Source of the DNA: Ascoidea asiatica
Taxonomy: Eukaryota; Ascomycota; Saccharomycetes; Ascoideales; Ascoideaceae
DNA: 35,006 bases
Direction: 5' to 3'
Assembly: GCA_001600695.1 (NCBI GenBank)
Contig: BCKQ01000035.1
Coordinates: 4,828 to 39,833 of the forward strand
Shown here piece by piece: positions 21,605 to 31,355 of the stretch (position 1 is the first letter of the stretch; each line of letters opens with the position of its first letter). The position numbers were made by a program, and so were the translations under genes. The notes below the pieces were generated by a model that saw only the letters and a list, made by a program, of their open reading frames with translations, was not told where the DNA came from and did no database searches.

Positions 21605-22095
21605 ATGCCAACTAATACAACTGATACAATTAATTCAAGTGAATTATCTAATTCACCCAATGCATCTAATTCCTTTCATTCATTTAGGTCACCCAGTTCA
21701 TTTAATTCCTTTCATTCATTTAGGTCACCCAGTTCATTTAATTTAACTAAATCATTGAATTCATTTAATTTAACAGAGTCCATTTCAACGCAAATAACAG
21801 CCACCACTCCCATACTATTATTTCAATCAAAAATCCTGCAACGACACCTAATCCTTAAACCAACAGTACGTTCAAATCTATTATCATTTACCAAACTTTC
21901 AAGATTCACAGGGCAGTAGTCAATTTAATTGTTGCGGAGCAACCAAACGTCAAACTAGGCAACCTCGCCCAATCATGCGTGTCGATTTTTATAAATTTAA
22001 AATTAAACCAGATTGAGCAAAAAGTATCAAATACTTTCCAGTGTCACTATAAAACATTCACAGTGCAGTTCTGTGATTTACATACTTTCTTATGA
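21605..22095 (+). pseudogene. Ser/Asn-rich ORF, possibly frameshifted
   Basis: From an ATG in AAAAATG context, a frame of 104 codons runs to 21919. Its product is rich in Ser, Asn, Thr and Phe and holds an exact internal duplication (NSFHSFRSPSSF twice, encoded by a 36-bp tandem repeat at about 21669-21740). A second frame, open without an ATG from 21859 to a stop at 22093-22095, has more normal protein composition (AVVNLIVAEQPNVKLGNLAQ). The overlap suggests one gene of about 160 residues broken by a frameshift near 21860, but two unrelated chance frames cannot be excluded. It is not recognised. It lies between copies 1 and 2, outside the repeat unit. Confidence 0.3.
21669..21740. repeat. 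36-bp exact tandem duplication
   Basis: Two adjacent copies of a 36-base segment (beginning AATTCCTTTCATTCATTTAG) lie inside the Ser/Asn-rich ORF. The length is a multiple of three, so the frame is kept. Confidence 0.85.
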
Positions 22096-23219
22096 AATGA
22101 AACATTTTGACTCTTAAAAGCAATTTAAAAACCTCTAAAGGGATTTTCATCAAATAAAAATATGTTCGTGTTATTCACATCAAAACGCAAATCAAATGTG
22201 ATTTATCCCAGAAGCCCCAATGGAGTATTTTAGCATACAAATTGATTTATTCAAGCTTAAGTATAATTATTCAAAATTCAATTAACCAAGTACAAGTTTT
22301 ATTTTTCCATCAACAAATTTTTCTACTAGCCAAGATTGCAGTCCCGCAATTTGTCCCATATTTTTTTTTTCCCAAATTTATTTTTTCAATTCTGCAAGAA
22401 TGTGCAATTTGATTTTGTTGAACAAATTATTCGCTGTCCATATTTCAATCCACCCATGTCTATTTTTTAAAATATTTATTTTATCCTCACGGTAGTGTCA
22501 GTTGCTTTTCATTTACTACAAGTAGCTTAAACTTTTCATTGAAAAACATTTCAAGTTTGACCTTTCTTTCTCACAGTAGAGTTTATAGAAAAACATACTA
22601 CTTGGTTTTACTTTCTAATCTACGTCTCAAATACACCTTTTATTTTTATTTTGTAATATTTTCCTACGTATTTCAGCGGATTCGTATTTATATTCCATAT
22701 CATTAAGAATAATCATGATTTTCGAGATCTTAATCTGTACAGCCAGTTCAGAAGCCTCCCGCGACTTCTTGGGCACTACCTTAAAAAAATTCCAATGCGG
22801 TAACTCACAATTTTTCCAACATCCATTTTAACAAAATGAAGTTATGGTTCTGGCCAAGATGCCTTTAATCACAGCGGTACGAGTTTATGTTTTCATTTGC
22901 TGAAAAACTTACGTTTGAACAAAAAAGTTACGTTTTAAAAATTTGCTTTCTTTGGGTGATTTATNAATCAACTTGGCTAAAAAGGGAAATTTGGTCAGAA
23001 TCTTTTCNGAAACTGAGTATGAATTCTTACAAGAAGCCTAAACTTAGAAAAACATTTGAACGTGTATGTGAGTTTGCCATTGATAATTTTTCAGCGTTGA
23101 TATCAAGGAGTGTTATTTGGATTTTGGTTAATGACTACAAACGTTGTCAAAAACAGAAATAATTATGGTTTTTAACCGGAAATCAAGAAAAAAATCCTAA
23201 ACATACAAAGAAAATTACA
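22096..23219. other. spacer before copy 2
   Basis: This is less AT-rich than its surroundings (for example 22740-22880), with poly-T around 22360-22390. A 91-codon frame at 22887-23162 contains two N bases and overlaps TTACGTTT sites; I do not trust it as a gene. Nothing else is recognised. Confidence 0.45.
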
Positions 23220-23397
23220 AAAAAAAGTCGTTCCAATGGGGTATTTTTTAGTTACCTGATTCAGCAGTTTCTAAAATAAAGTTGTNGTTTAAGTCAACGC
23301 ACATTTATTTACAGCTGTAAGTTTGCGTTATTATTCAGGCAAAAAAACCTTACGTTTGAATATAAAACTTTACGCGTAAATAAAAAAAGTTACGTTT
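22909..23397 (+). promoter_or_regulatory. TTACGTTT-type sites at the outer end of copy 2
   Basis: A first pair lies at 22909-22916 and 22928-22935 (19 bases apart). A second group starts at 23350, 23370 and 23390, exactly 20 bases apart; the middle one is the palindrome TTACGCGTAA. The group sits next to GAGGAAGAATTCGAAAAACCGTAACC, which matches GAGGCCGAATTCCAAAAACG at the same place in copy 1. Confidence 0.5.
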
Positions 23398-23491
23398 GAG
23401 GAAGAATTCGAAAAACCGTAACCGGTTTTTTTTTTCATATTTTGTTTTTCCTGCTGCTTCTGCTGCTGCTGGTNCTTTTGCTCCTTTTGCT

Positions 23492-24637
23492 GCTTTTAAT
23501 TCCACTATCTTTACGAATTGTTTTTTCATTATCAATTTCCAATCCGCTTTTTTCTATTCAATAAATGTTCTTTTTTTGAAGATTTTCTATGACAAAAAAA
23601 CCTGAAAGTTGTAATAATTTGCTGTAAAAATATAAAAAGATTAGCCCAAAAGTCATTGTTTTTATTGATATTATTTACCATTTAATATTTTATAACAATC
23701 ACTCTGATTCTCGTAATTTTCATTTTGTTTGCAATTTTGTTTTCAANTCTGAATGCTGTTTGTATTATTGTTTTAATATTGTTTTAAAATTTTCTTTAGA
23801 TTCTATTTGTTCATTGGTTTATTTTACTGTAATTCTTAGACTTTTTAAATAATAAAAAACCTAGTTAAATTAATGCTCATTTTCTTCAACCCTTCTCAAT
23901 TTGAACCTACTCAGAGAATATATCAAAGAATTGAATTGAAGTGAATTGACCTATTGAATCATTGATTAATAATTAGTTGAAACATGATATTAATCAAACG
24001 TAATCATAATAAAGAATCAATAGGCTAAANATAACAAAAAAGTAATCACTTGAAAATCTAAAGCCAGACCCACGTAATTTTCTAAAATTCAATATCAATA
24101 AACTTTTTTTTATTTTCTTTTCCCTTGAATAAATATCTTTATTTCTTAAATGTTTCGATACATTTATTGTTTCAGTAAGTCATTATCATTTATTGAGTCA
24201 AATTGAGACAAAAGACAATTTCTAATTATTTCTCATTATTTCTAATCTGAGAAATTGAAAAAAGGAAGTAGAAAAGAGATTTTTCAATAACACATTATCC
24301 TTTATCAATGTATCTGTTTAAATAATATTCATCAATCTCATTAATATGATTGGAAGTCCGATTTATTCATAAACTCTTTCTCTATTTTTTCTAAAAGATT
24401 TCTTCAATGCCACCTTTTTTTCTTTTCTTTTTTTTTTACTCTTTTCTCCCTAAAGAAATTTAAACCGGTTTCTNAAATCCAATTTTAGTCAATCAATCAA
24501 TCATCAATACCAAATGTTCATTCAATAGATTCATTAATTTAAAGTAACTTATAATGATTAGTTCAATTATTACTGAAGAATTATCAATAACAACAACAAC
24601 AGCTCATTAATCATTTGAAAATTAGTTGACCTTTGTC
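23492..24637 (+). repeat. right arm of the near-identical 1.15-kb inverted repeat
   Basis: This is the partner of 10781-11928. The arms are about 11.6 kb apart and face each other. Copy 3 holds the homologous stretch (about 31780-32880) in the same order but with much divergence, so the near-identity of the two arms is not explained by general conservation. Confidence 0.9.
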
Positions 24638-25080
24638 TTCATTCAATTTCAAATCCATTATTACTCTTATTATTATTTGTCCTTTGTTTATAAGTNAAAC
24701 TTACTTTAGAAACTGATATAATTTCAAATGTTCTCATTCAATCATTACATTCATCCTTTTTTTAATAAATTGGTTATCATTTTTTTATTGCTTTTTAGTT
24801 GTAAACAAGTAATCAAATAATAAACATCCTAAAAGAAACATCATTAATCCTTAAAGATTATCATAATCACAATACAAGACTATTACAACAATCATTTTCA
24901 GATTCTTATAGAAGTATGCTTTTGTTTTAATTCAGTGAAATTATTTTGATTCTAAACGTTTCAGAGGTTTTGAAAAATCTTTTATTTGAAGTCTCCTAGA
25001 ACACTAAAAAGAGATAATATTCCAGACTGTACAATTCAAGGAACAAAAATGATTGAAAGATAATCCAATTGATAGTTTTA

Positions 25081-25260
25081 TGATATTGGAATATCTAGAA
25101 GATTATTGAATTGAAAAATATGCCACATTATTATCTTTTTATCTAACATATAATGAAATTATCATTTCATTATCAACTTAAAATCTCATCTCATCTCTGG
25201 GAAACAAAATATATCGTCACAGAAGGAAAGTACTTTTAAAACAAAANAACTTTCAAATAA
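25081..25260 (+). repeat. conserved block shared by copies 2 and 3 (copy 2 side)
   Basis: It aligns with 33355-33534 over 180 bases. A core of 63 bases (25176-25238 and 33445-33507) is identical, including CTCATCTCATCTCTGGGAAA and ATATATCGTCACAGAAGG. The sequence just outside is far less alike. No open frame covers it. I do not find it in copies 0 or 1. Confidence 0.8.
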
Positions 25261-25679
25261 TAGTTCAAATATCAAGCTAGATGAATGAGTTGGAGTATAA
25301 GAATCAATCCTGATAAATATGATGCTTGAATTTAGAGCAACTGATCTTATAATAATGATTGATAATAATTATTGGGTAATTTATAACTTGCAATTCACAA
25401 CCTTTTGACATGTCTTCTTCCTGAAAAATGAATTATGAGAGAGATAATTATGAAATTGACTTTTAAAAAATAAGTAAAGACATTGATTTGAACATCCTTT
25501 ATGGCTTTCCCTTAATGATTCAAATTTGAGCCTTAATTGAAACAAATAATCAAAGACTGATATACATAATTGGGAGATAACCAAATAACATCCTGAGAAT
25601 TTGGGGTTGCAAGGTTTGAGATAATCTAAAATTATTATAGATAGTTATAAATATGCAACTACTAATTAACGANGAAGCA

Positions 25680-27899
25680 GTTGTGCAGAGAAGGAGGAAA
25701 CAATGCAAAAAAAATAAAATGAAATAACCTTCAAAATACTGATCCTTCAGCATATTTTGTGGTAGAGTTACTTGATGTAACAAATGAAGTAAAAGAAATA
25801 GAAGTGACAGACTTCGAAGTGGGGAACTAAATATAGTAGTTGAGGAAATAGAAGTTTTCAACCTTAAGTTTGGAGTAAAGAAAGCACTTGAAAATGTTCA
25901 AGAACTTGAAGAGGCAGGAGACCCATGGGAAGTACTTAAATTCTTTTTTAAAAATCAAAGGATGTAAAGTTATAATCTGATGATTTTAAAACAAAATTTN
26001 AAATTGTAATTTCATTTTCAAAACTTTAATGACTGAAGTAAAAAAATTGCTTATTATTAGATGAAAGTGAATCTAAAAAGGGAACAAAAAATATAATAGA
26101 AATTCATTTCTGTATGATGAAAAACACTTGGGTATAGTAATTTCTGAAAGGAATTTTAATTATACTGACAATTTTAAAAGANTATGAATTAATATTGTTT
26201 TAGGTGATATAATAGGCAAATTTAAACTCAAAAATCAATTAAAAGATTATTAAGATAAAAAAATATATTTTAAAGTAATAAACCCAATTAATGCTAGTTG
26301 TTGAAGAAATTAAATTTTTTGGATTAAATTAGTTTAGGGATCTGAACTAAAGAGTTTGAATTTAAGCAACTATTGAAAAATGAATTTAAGTTCACTTTAA
26401 TGAAATAAACCATTATGATCTGATTGCAATAGATAGTTACTAAATCATCCACAAGTGAAGGAGATAATATATTCATAATTTTATAAAGTGAACTTGAGTT
26501 TTAAAAATAATCAGTGGATAAATTGAATACGATCATGATTCGTTAGTACTAAGATATGGGTATATTGAAGTTTTTAATTTAATGGTATAAATCCATGAAG
26601 TTAAAAAACTGAAGCAGAAATTAGAGAGCAAACTTTTTGGATTGGATTATAAAATTAAATTGAAATGCTATTGAACAAATTTAAAAAAGATGAGTAAATT
26701 ATGATTATGAGATACTTGACTGTTCAATTTTTCAGCAAATTATTTTTCTGGTAAAAATTTATTCAGTTATCTTTTAAAGGAAATTTTTTGATTATTTTGA
26801 CAAAAAGTTCATTTTATTATTTGAAATGTCTTATGGATTTTCAAAAAGGTAAATTGCATTATAAAGAATAGAATATGATTAAATATCTATATCTTAATTC
26901 AATGTAACCTAAAATATAGTATTTGAAAAGCTATTGGATGATTGATTTAAGATTATTATATATTTAATTTTTATCTTAATTGAAACTTTAAGCCTTGCAT
27001 TTCATTTGAAATAAGGATTTAAAATGGTGACTTCTGACAATTATTTCTCATTCTTTGAACTTATAAATCAGATCCTAATTTTGGAGATAGTAATTATCTT
27101 TAATTGAGTCATGATAACCAATTTAGAACAATATGATAATTATGAATCTGAACTTAAGATATATTGAACATAAATTTAAGATAACTCTTAAGCAGTTCTA
27201 GAACACAAGCTGAATAACATTCAAAGAATATAAGATTTGATTATAACCTTTGATAGTATTCTTATATCCTATTTGATATATTATCTAAAAACTAATGATT
27301 TAGTAATAGAAGCCTGATATTGGTGAGTATAATAATAATTTAAAGGTAAAAGCATTATTAACTGAATGCTTTTAAATTATAATTTGATTCCAATTGCAAC
27401 TGAATAATCTTAACATCAATGAATTAACCAACATTTACTTAGATAAAAGCAGCTAATGATGTTATTTTAATGAATTAGAATCTTTAAAAACTGATGATAG
27501 TAAACTTATTAGTTTTTTTCTCTTATAATATTATTCAGTTGAAAAAAGTGATTAAATTACTTTAAAAACAGTATCGGCGGTTAATATCATTAAGATAAAA
27601 TTTTTCCTTCAGCTGATATTAGTAAATATTAATTGTCATACAAAAGATTAAGTAAAACATTTATTAATAAATTGTGAATATCAAGTGGTATATTAAAGAA
27701 TTATAATNGATTCAATTGGAGTATTATATTGAAAATAATAATACTATAACATTAAAATCATATACAGTATATTCGGAATTCATTTNAATGAAATAAAGAG
27801 AATTGATATGAAGAACAATTGAGAAAGAANCTAGTAAATATTATTCAAATTAAATTGTTGAATTTGATAATAATGATAACAATATATTAATAATATTGA

Positions 27900-27900
<1 letters not shown>
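25680..27900 (+). pseudogene. decayed coding region in copy 2
   Basis: Best preserved at the start: 25738-25830 reads TDPSAYFVVELLDVTNEVKE and more until a stop, then about 25834-25965 reads VVEEIEVFNLKFGVKKALEN followed by VQELEEAGDPWEVLKFF and a stop. Further right only short fragments remain. The pieces are rich in Glu, Val, Leu and Lys, suggesting a helical or repeat-containing protein. Matching remnants exist in copies 0, 1 and 3. The family is not recognised. Confidence 0.45.

Positions 27901-27945
<45 letters not shown>
27899..27945. repeat. (ATT)n microsatellite
   Basis: About fifteen uninterrupted ATT units lie between the decayed coding region and the promoter-like inner end of copy 2. 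Confidence 0.9.
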
Positions 27946-28489
27946 GTATTTTCAATTATTTTTGTTCCTTTCATTTAAGTTTCGCTGGATAAATAAAGTT
28001 TTAGTAGCCCCAAATCGCGAAAAATAAGGACTATCAGAAATGCTGAAGCAAGAACTGATTATAATGATGGATATAATAATGAATATATTTACAAAGCATT
28101 AACTGACTAATTATAAAATAATTATTGTTTATTTATTCATTAATCAATTCCAATTTAGCAGTAAAATTCAGCGTTTTGATGGTGTTTTTCCATTGTTTTT
28201 TTTTTTTTTGCCTACTCGCTCGAGAAGGAAATTTCCACAGTGGTTAGAGCTGCAGGTGGCACTCAAAAGCAAAATATTCCTTTGTTTTCGCTTCTGTTTT
28301 TGGATTTGGGATTTGGGATTTGGGATTCATGATTGTTATGGGATTTAGTCTTCTTTTTTTATCAATTTGTAAACGAATGTCTCAGATTAGACTGGCAAGG
28401 AAGTTGATAAAGGAATTTTAAATGGAATTTCAAAAGGAGATTGATAGAATTACTAAAATTATCAGGACAAGGGTTATGTTATTAACCAA

Positions 28490-28500
28490 TATAAAAATGG
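28490..28500 (+). promoter_or_regulatory. TATA-like box at the inner end of copy 2
   Basis: TATAAAAATGG lies 334 bases before the start codon at 28824. It is aligned with TATAAAAAGGG at 6917-6907 on the minus strand, 351 bases before the gene there. The long T-rich leader between box and ATG is also similar in both (TTCTTTTATTCT, then TTCATTAATCAA). Confidence 0.6.
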
Positions 28501-28823
28501 CATTTCCTTCTTCTTTCCTGAGTTCAACTATTTTCTTTTATTCTATCTTTTTCCAATGTTCATTAATCAAATGAACATCCATCAATCAAATACTTTGATC
28601 AAAATTCATTTCAATTTTTCATCAATTTAATTTGTTATTAATATTTTCTAAATTTTCTTATAAATCTTTTTTCTTTATTTGACTTCAACTTTCTGATACT
28701 TTTAAGTTATTTTTTCTCTTTAAAATTAAGTTTTTATTTTTCAATTCACAATTTCTACTGAAATTTATTAACTTTCTTTTATCTCTTTCATTTTATCTCT
28801 CCTTCGTTTGTTTTTACTTCAAA

Positions 28824-30770
28824 ATGTCTTCCAGGTCAAAACGTGTTGATTTTTCTAATATATCAACTTGTTTTATCAAAGAAGATCTATCAAATCCTGA
28901 AAGAAAGATTTTAAATTTCAAAGGAATTCTTAGTTTATTTAATAACGAGCAAACAACTTTAATTAGACCATATCCAGAATTCAAAGAAAAGTTAGCATCA
29001 AGTATGTTTAAATGTTTATATAAACTGTGCAAAGATTATGAAGTTACTTATAAATCACTTGAGGAAGCTGAAGAACATTATTACTCATTTCATTGTCAAT
29101 ATTCCAAATTCACATGCTCTTGTGAAATTGTAGAAAAGAATTTTGAAAAATATTTAAGTAAGATTAAACATGGGAAAAAAAAAGGAGAACCTCAATCAAA
29201 AGAGCTGAAAGATAATTTCAATTTGTCATCTCTAGAGAATTATTTAGAAGAGATAAAAAAAGAAAAGTTTGAGGAAGGTTTGAGTTCAGATTTAGATTCA
29301 GCTTCATATTCNGATTCAAATTCAGACTCGAATTCAAATCCGAATTCAAAAACTAAATTTCATAAAAAAATAACTACAAATTCAAGATCAATATTAAAAG
29401 CAGCAAATAAATCTAATAAAAATATAAATTCGAGACCAATTACTTTTTTAGATAAAATTCAAACTTTATTTAGTGGATTATATTTTAATCCCTTCAATAA
29501 ATTTGAAAATTTTATTTCAAAAAAAAAAGAACAACAAGATAAGAATCAAGGTAAAGAGGAAGAACAAAATCAAAATATTATTATAAAAGAATTCAAGAAT
29601 TATAATATAAAAGAATTCAAGAATTACGAACAATTTACTAATCATGTTAAAAATAATCATAATAAAGTATATCACATTTACAAAGTTTATATAAAAACCA
29701 TTGTTAAAAATTTTTTTTTAAAACCAATTATTAAAGATTTTAAAAGCAGCAATAAATTTTATAAATATTATACAAAAGATTTAGAAAAAACATTAAATAA
29801 AATTGATGATAGAATTGAAAGGTATAATAAATATGCAACTAATGCTAATAAAACTTTAATTGAAAAACATTTGGGTAATAATAGTGATCAAAGGTATAGA
29901 TTATTTGAATTTAAAAAAAAATTTTCTTCACTTGCATTTGATATTAAAGTTCAATATAGTTATAGTCTTTTAATTTATATTTTAAATAAAACTGAAATTT
30001 TTTTAATTTATTTATTAGGAAAATTATATATGTTACAATTAAGATTTAAAGAAGAAAAATCATTTAATTTAAGATATGAGATTTATTTATTCAATATTCA
30101 TTACCAATCAATTCATGATATTTTGAATTTTATATATGAGAATCCTAAAGAGTTAAATAATTTTATTCTTAGATTTGATCCTAGTTCTTATCAATATAGA
30201 AAAGATTCAATGATGAATTTTAATATAAAAGAAGCAAGAAAATATTTTAAAGAAGAAGAATATATAAGAATTTTTAGAGAAGCTCAAGAAAGATGTACGA
30301 GAACTAAGATTATGCAAAAACTTGAGCTTGTTTTTTGTGATGATGAAAGTGATAGTGATGATGAACTTGATGAAGTTGATGAAGAAGAAACTCGAGATGC
30401 AAGATTGATTAGATCATTAACATTAAATAATAATTTTTTATTAAATCCAGTTGATGAAACATTTAATCAATTATTACTTCCATATAATATAAATGCTAAG
30501 TTAGATTATGAAAGATCAAATATTCTTGAAGCTGATCCATTTGAAGATGATTCTTGTGAAAATAATCTAATTGATTATGATGATGATTCTGTTCTTATTG
30601 GTAGTTTTGTAACTGCCAGCTCTGGTGGTTCGATTTATTCTTCTGGTTCTAACAGTTCTGATAGTTCGGTTCATTCTACTAATTCTAGTACTTCCCCTAC
30701 TTCTCCTAGTAGAGGCATTGTTTGTTCTATTGGCACTGGTGGTATAACTGGTACTGGTTGTATGATATAA
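28824..30770 (+). CDS. 648-residue orphan protein behind repeat copy 2
   Basis: This is a long intact frame, by far the largest in the right-hand 28 kb, with one N base near residue 163. I do not recognise the family. In order one sees: a mixed N-terminal region with several Cys (about 75-105); an Asp/Ser/Asn-rich linker (about 155-175); a basic/Gln-rich stretch with an exact repeat of IKEFKNY (about 254-268); a Lys/Asn/Tyr-rich helical region; a hydrophobic stretch at about 378-407 (contains LLIYILNKTEIFLIYLLG), possibly one membrane helix or buried core; a very acidic run DDESDSDDELDEVDEEE (about 507-523); and a Ser/Gly/Thr-rich tail from about 594. It is AT-rich like other genes here. Its length and the decayed partner at 19384 argue for a real, lineage-specific gene. 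A nuclear or signalling role would be a guess. Confidence 0.75.
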   Translation: MSSRSKRVDFSNISTCFIKEDLSNPERKILNFKGILSLFNNEQTTLIRPYPEFKEKLASSMFKCLYKLCKDYEVTYKSLEEAEEHYYSFHCQYSKFTCSCEIVEKNFEKYLSKIKHGKKKGEPQSKELKDNFNLSSLENYLEEIKKEKFEEGLSSDLDSASYXDSNSDSNSNPNSKTKFHKKITTNSRSILKAANKSNKNINSRPITFLDKIQTLFSGLYFNPFNKFENFISKKKEQQDKNQGKEEEQNQNIIIKEFKNYNIKEFKNYEQFTNHVKNNHNKVYHIYKVYIKTIVKNFFLKPIIKDFKSSNKFYKYYTKDLEKTLNKIDDRIERYNKYATNANKTLIEKHLGNNSDQRYRLFEFKKKFSSLAFDIKVQYSYSLLIYILNKTEIFLIYLLGKLYMLQLRFKEEKSFNLRYEIYLFNIHYQSIHDILNFIYENPKELNNFILRFDPSSYQYRKDSMMNFNIKEARKYFKEEEYIRIFREAQERCTRTKIMQKLELVFCDDESDSDDELDEVDEEETRDARLIRSLTLNNNFLLNPVDETFNQLLLPYNINAKLDYERSNILEADPFEDDSCENNLIDYDDDSVLIGSFVTASSGGSIYSSGSNSSDSSVHSTNSSTSPTSPSRGIVCSIGTGGITGTGCMI

Positions 30771-31355
30771 ATAATATTTGAGTATTCTTAAGAAGAAGTT
30801 CTAACTTAGCGTATTTAAATCTATTGGTTTTTCAAACACAATAAGAGGAAATACAATTAGATTTTAAATGTAGATATAATTTTATTTGATATTTCCTCTT
30901 CTTCTTCTTCTTCTTCTTCTTCTTCTTCTTCTTCTTCTTCTTCTGACTCTAACAGTTCTAACTAACTGAAATGGCCCAAAAAGGATATTTCCCGGAACCC
31001 CCGTATTTACGTTAAAGAAATTACCGGTTCTAAAAATTACCTGATTTGTTTTTGCAGAAGATTTATTTGTGTTATTGAAATAAGAGCCCTGAAAACATGA
31101 TTTNGTTTTAGAGTTAGAGCTTAAAGCCCNGGTTAATCTCTATTTCATTTGCGTTGGAATATCGGGTCTAATCTTTTATTATTTCAATTATATTTGATTT
31201 TATTTTTGAAATATTAACCTTAATTGGAATTATCTATTTTGTTTGATTTTTCTTATTTTATATTCTCTATCATAACATCGAATAGTAATAAATACAAGGA
31301 CGTGCTTATCTAGTTTTTGGGATAGGACGTGGTTCAAGCACTGAAAGATATTTTG
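30771..31355. other. spacer after the orphan gene
   Basis: It holds the (CTT)n microsatellite and then a less AT-rich stretch (about 30970-31160) with CCCGGAACCCCCG and two N bases. No gene is seen. ACTCTAACAGTTCTAAC just after the microsatellite resembles the Ser-coding repeats near the end of the gene (TTCTAACAGTTCTGATAG). Confidence 0.5.
30896..30944. repeat. (CTT)n microsatellite
   Basis: About sixteen CTT units lie about 130 bases after the stop codon of the orphan gene, probably in or just beyond its 3' untranslated region. Confidence 0.9.

Larger units (their letters stand above)
23220..28823 (+). repeat. repeat unit, copy 2 (direct)
   Basis: This is the best-preserved complete unit and the one leading to an intact gene. 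In order it holds: TTACCTGATTCAGCAGTTT...AAATAAAGTTG (also in copy 0, about 12190-12230 inverted); the TTACGTTT group; a CTGCTGCTTCTGCTGCTG stretch (23452-23470); a block nearly identical to copy 0; a strongly conserved 180-bp block shared with copy 3; decayed coding sequence; an (ATT)n microsatellite; the shared 20-mer at 28031-28050; and a TATA-like box plus T-rich leader. Confidence 0.78.

Noticed and set aside
22887-23162. 91-codon plus-strand frame before copy 2
   Set aside because: It starts in the middle of TTACGTTT sites, contains two N bases and has no counterpart in other copies. It is left open as a chance frame.
28814-29032. Minus-strand frame at the start of the orphan gene
   Set aside because: It is antisense to the 648-codon frame, with no independent support.
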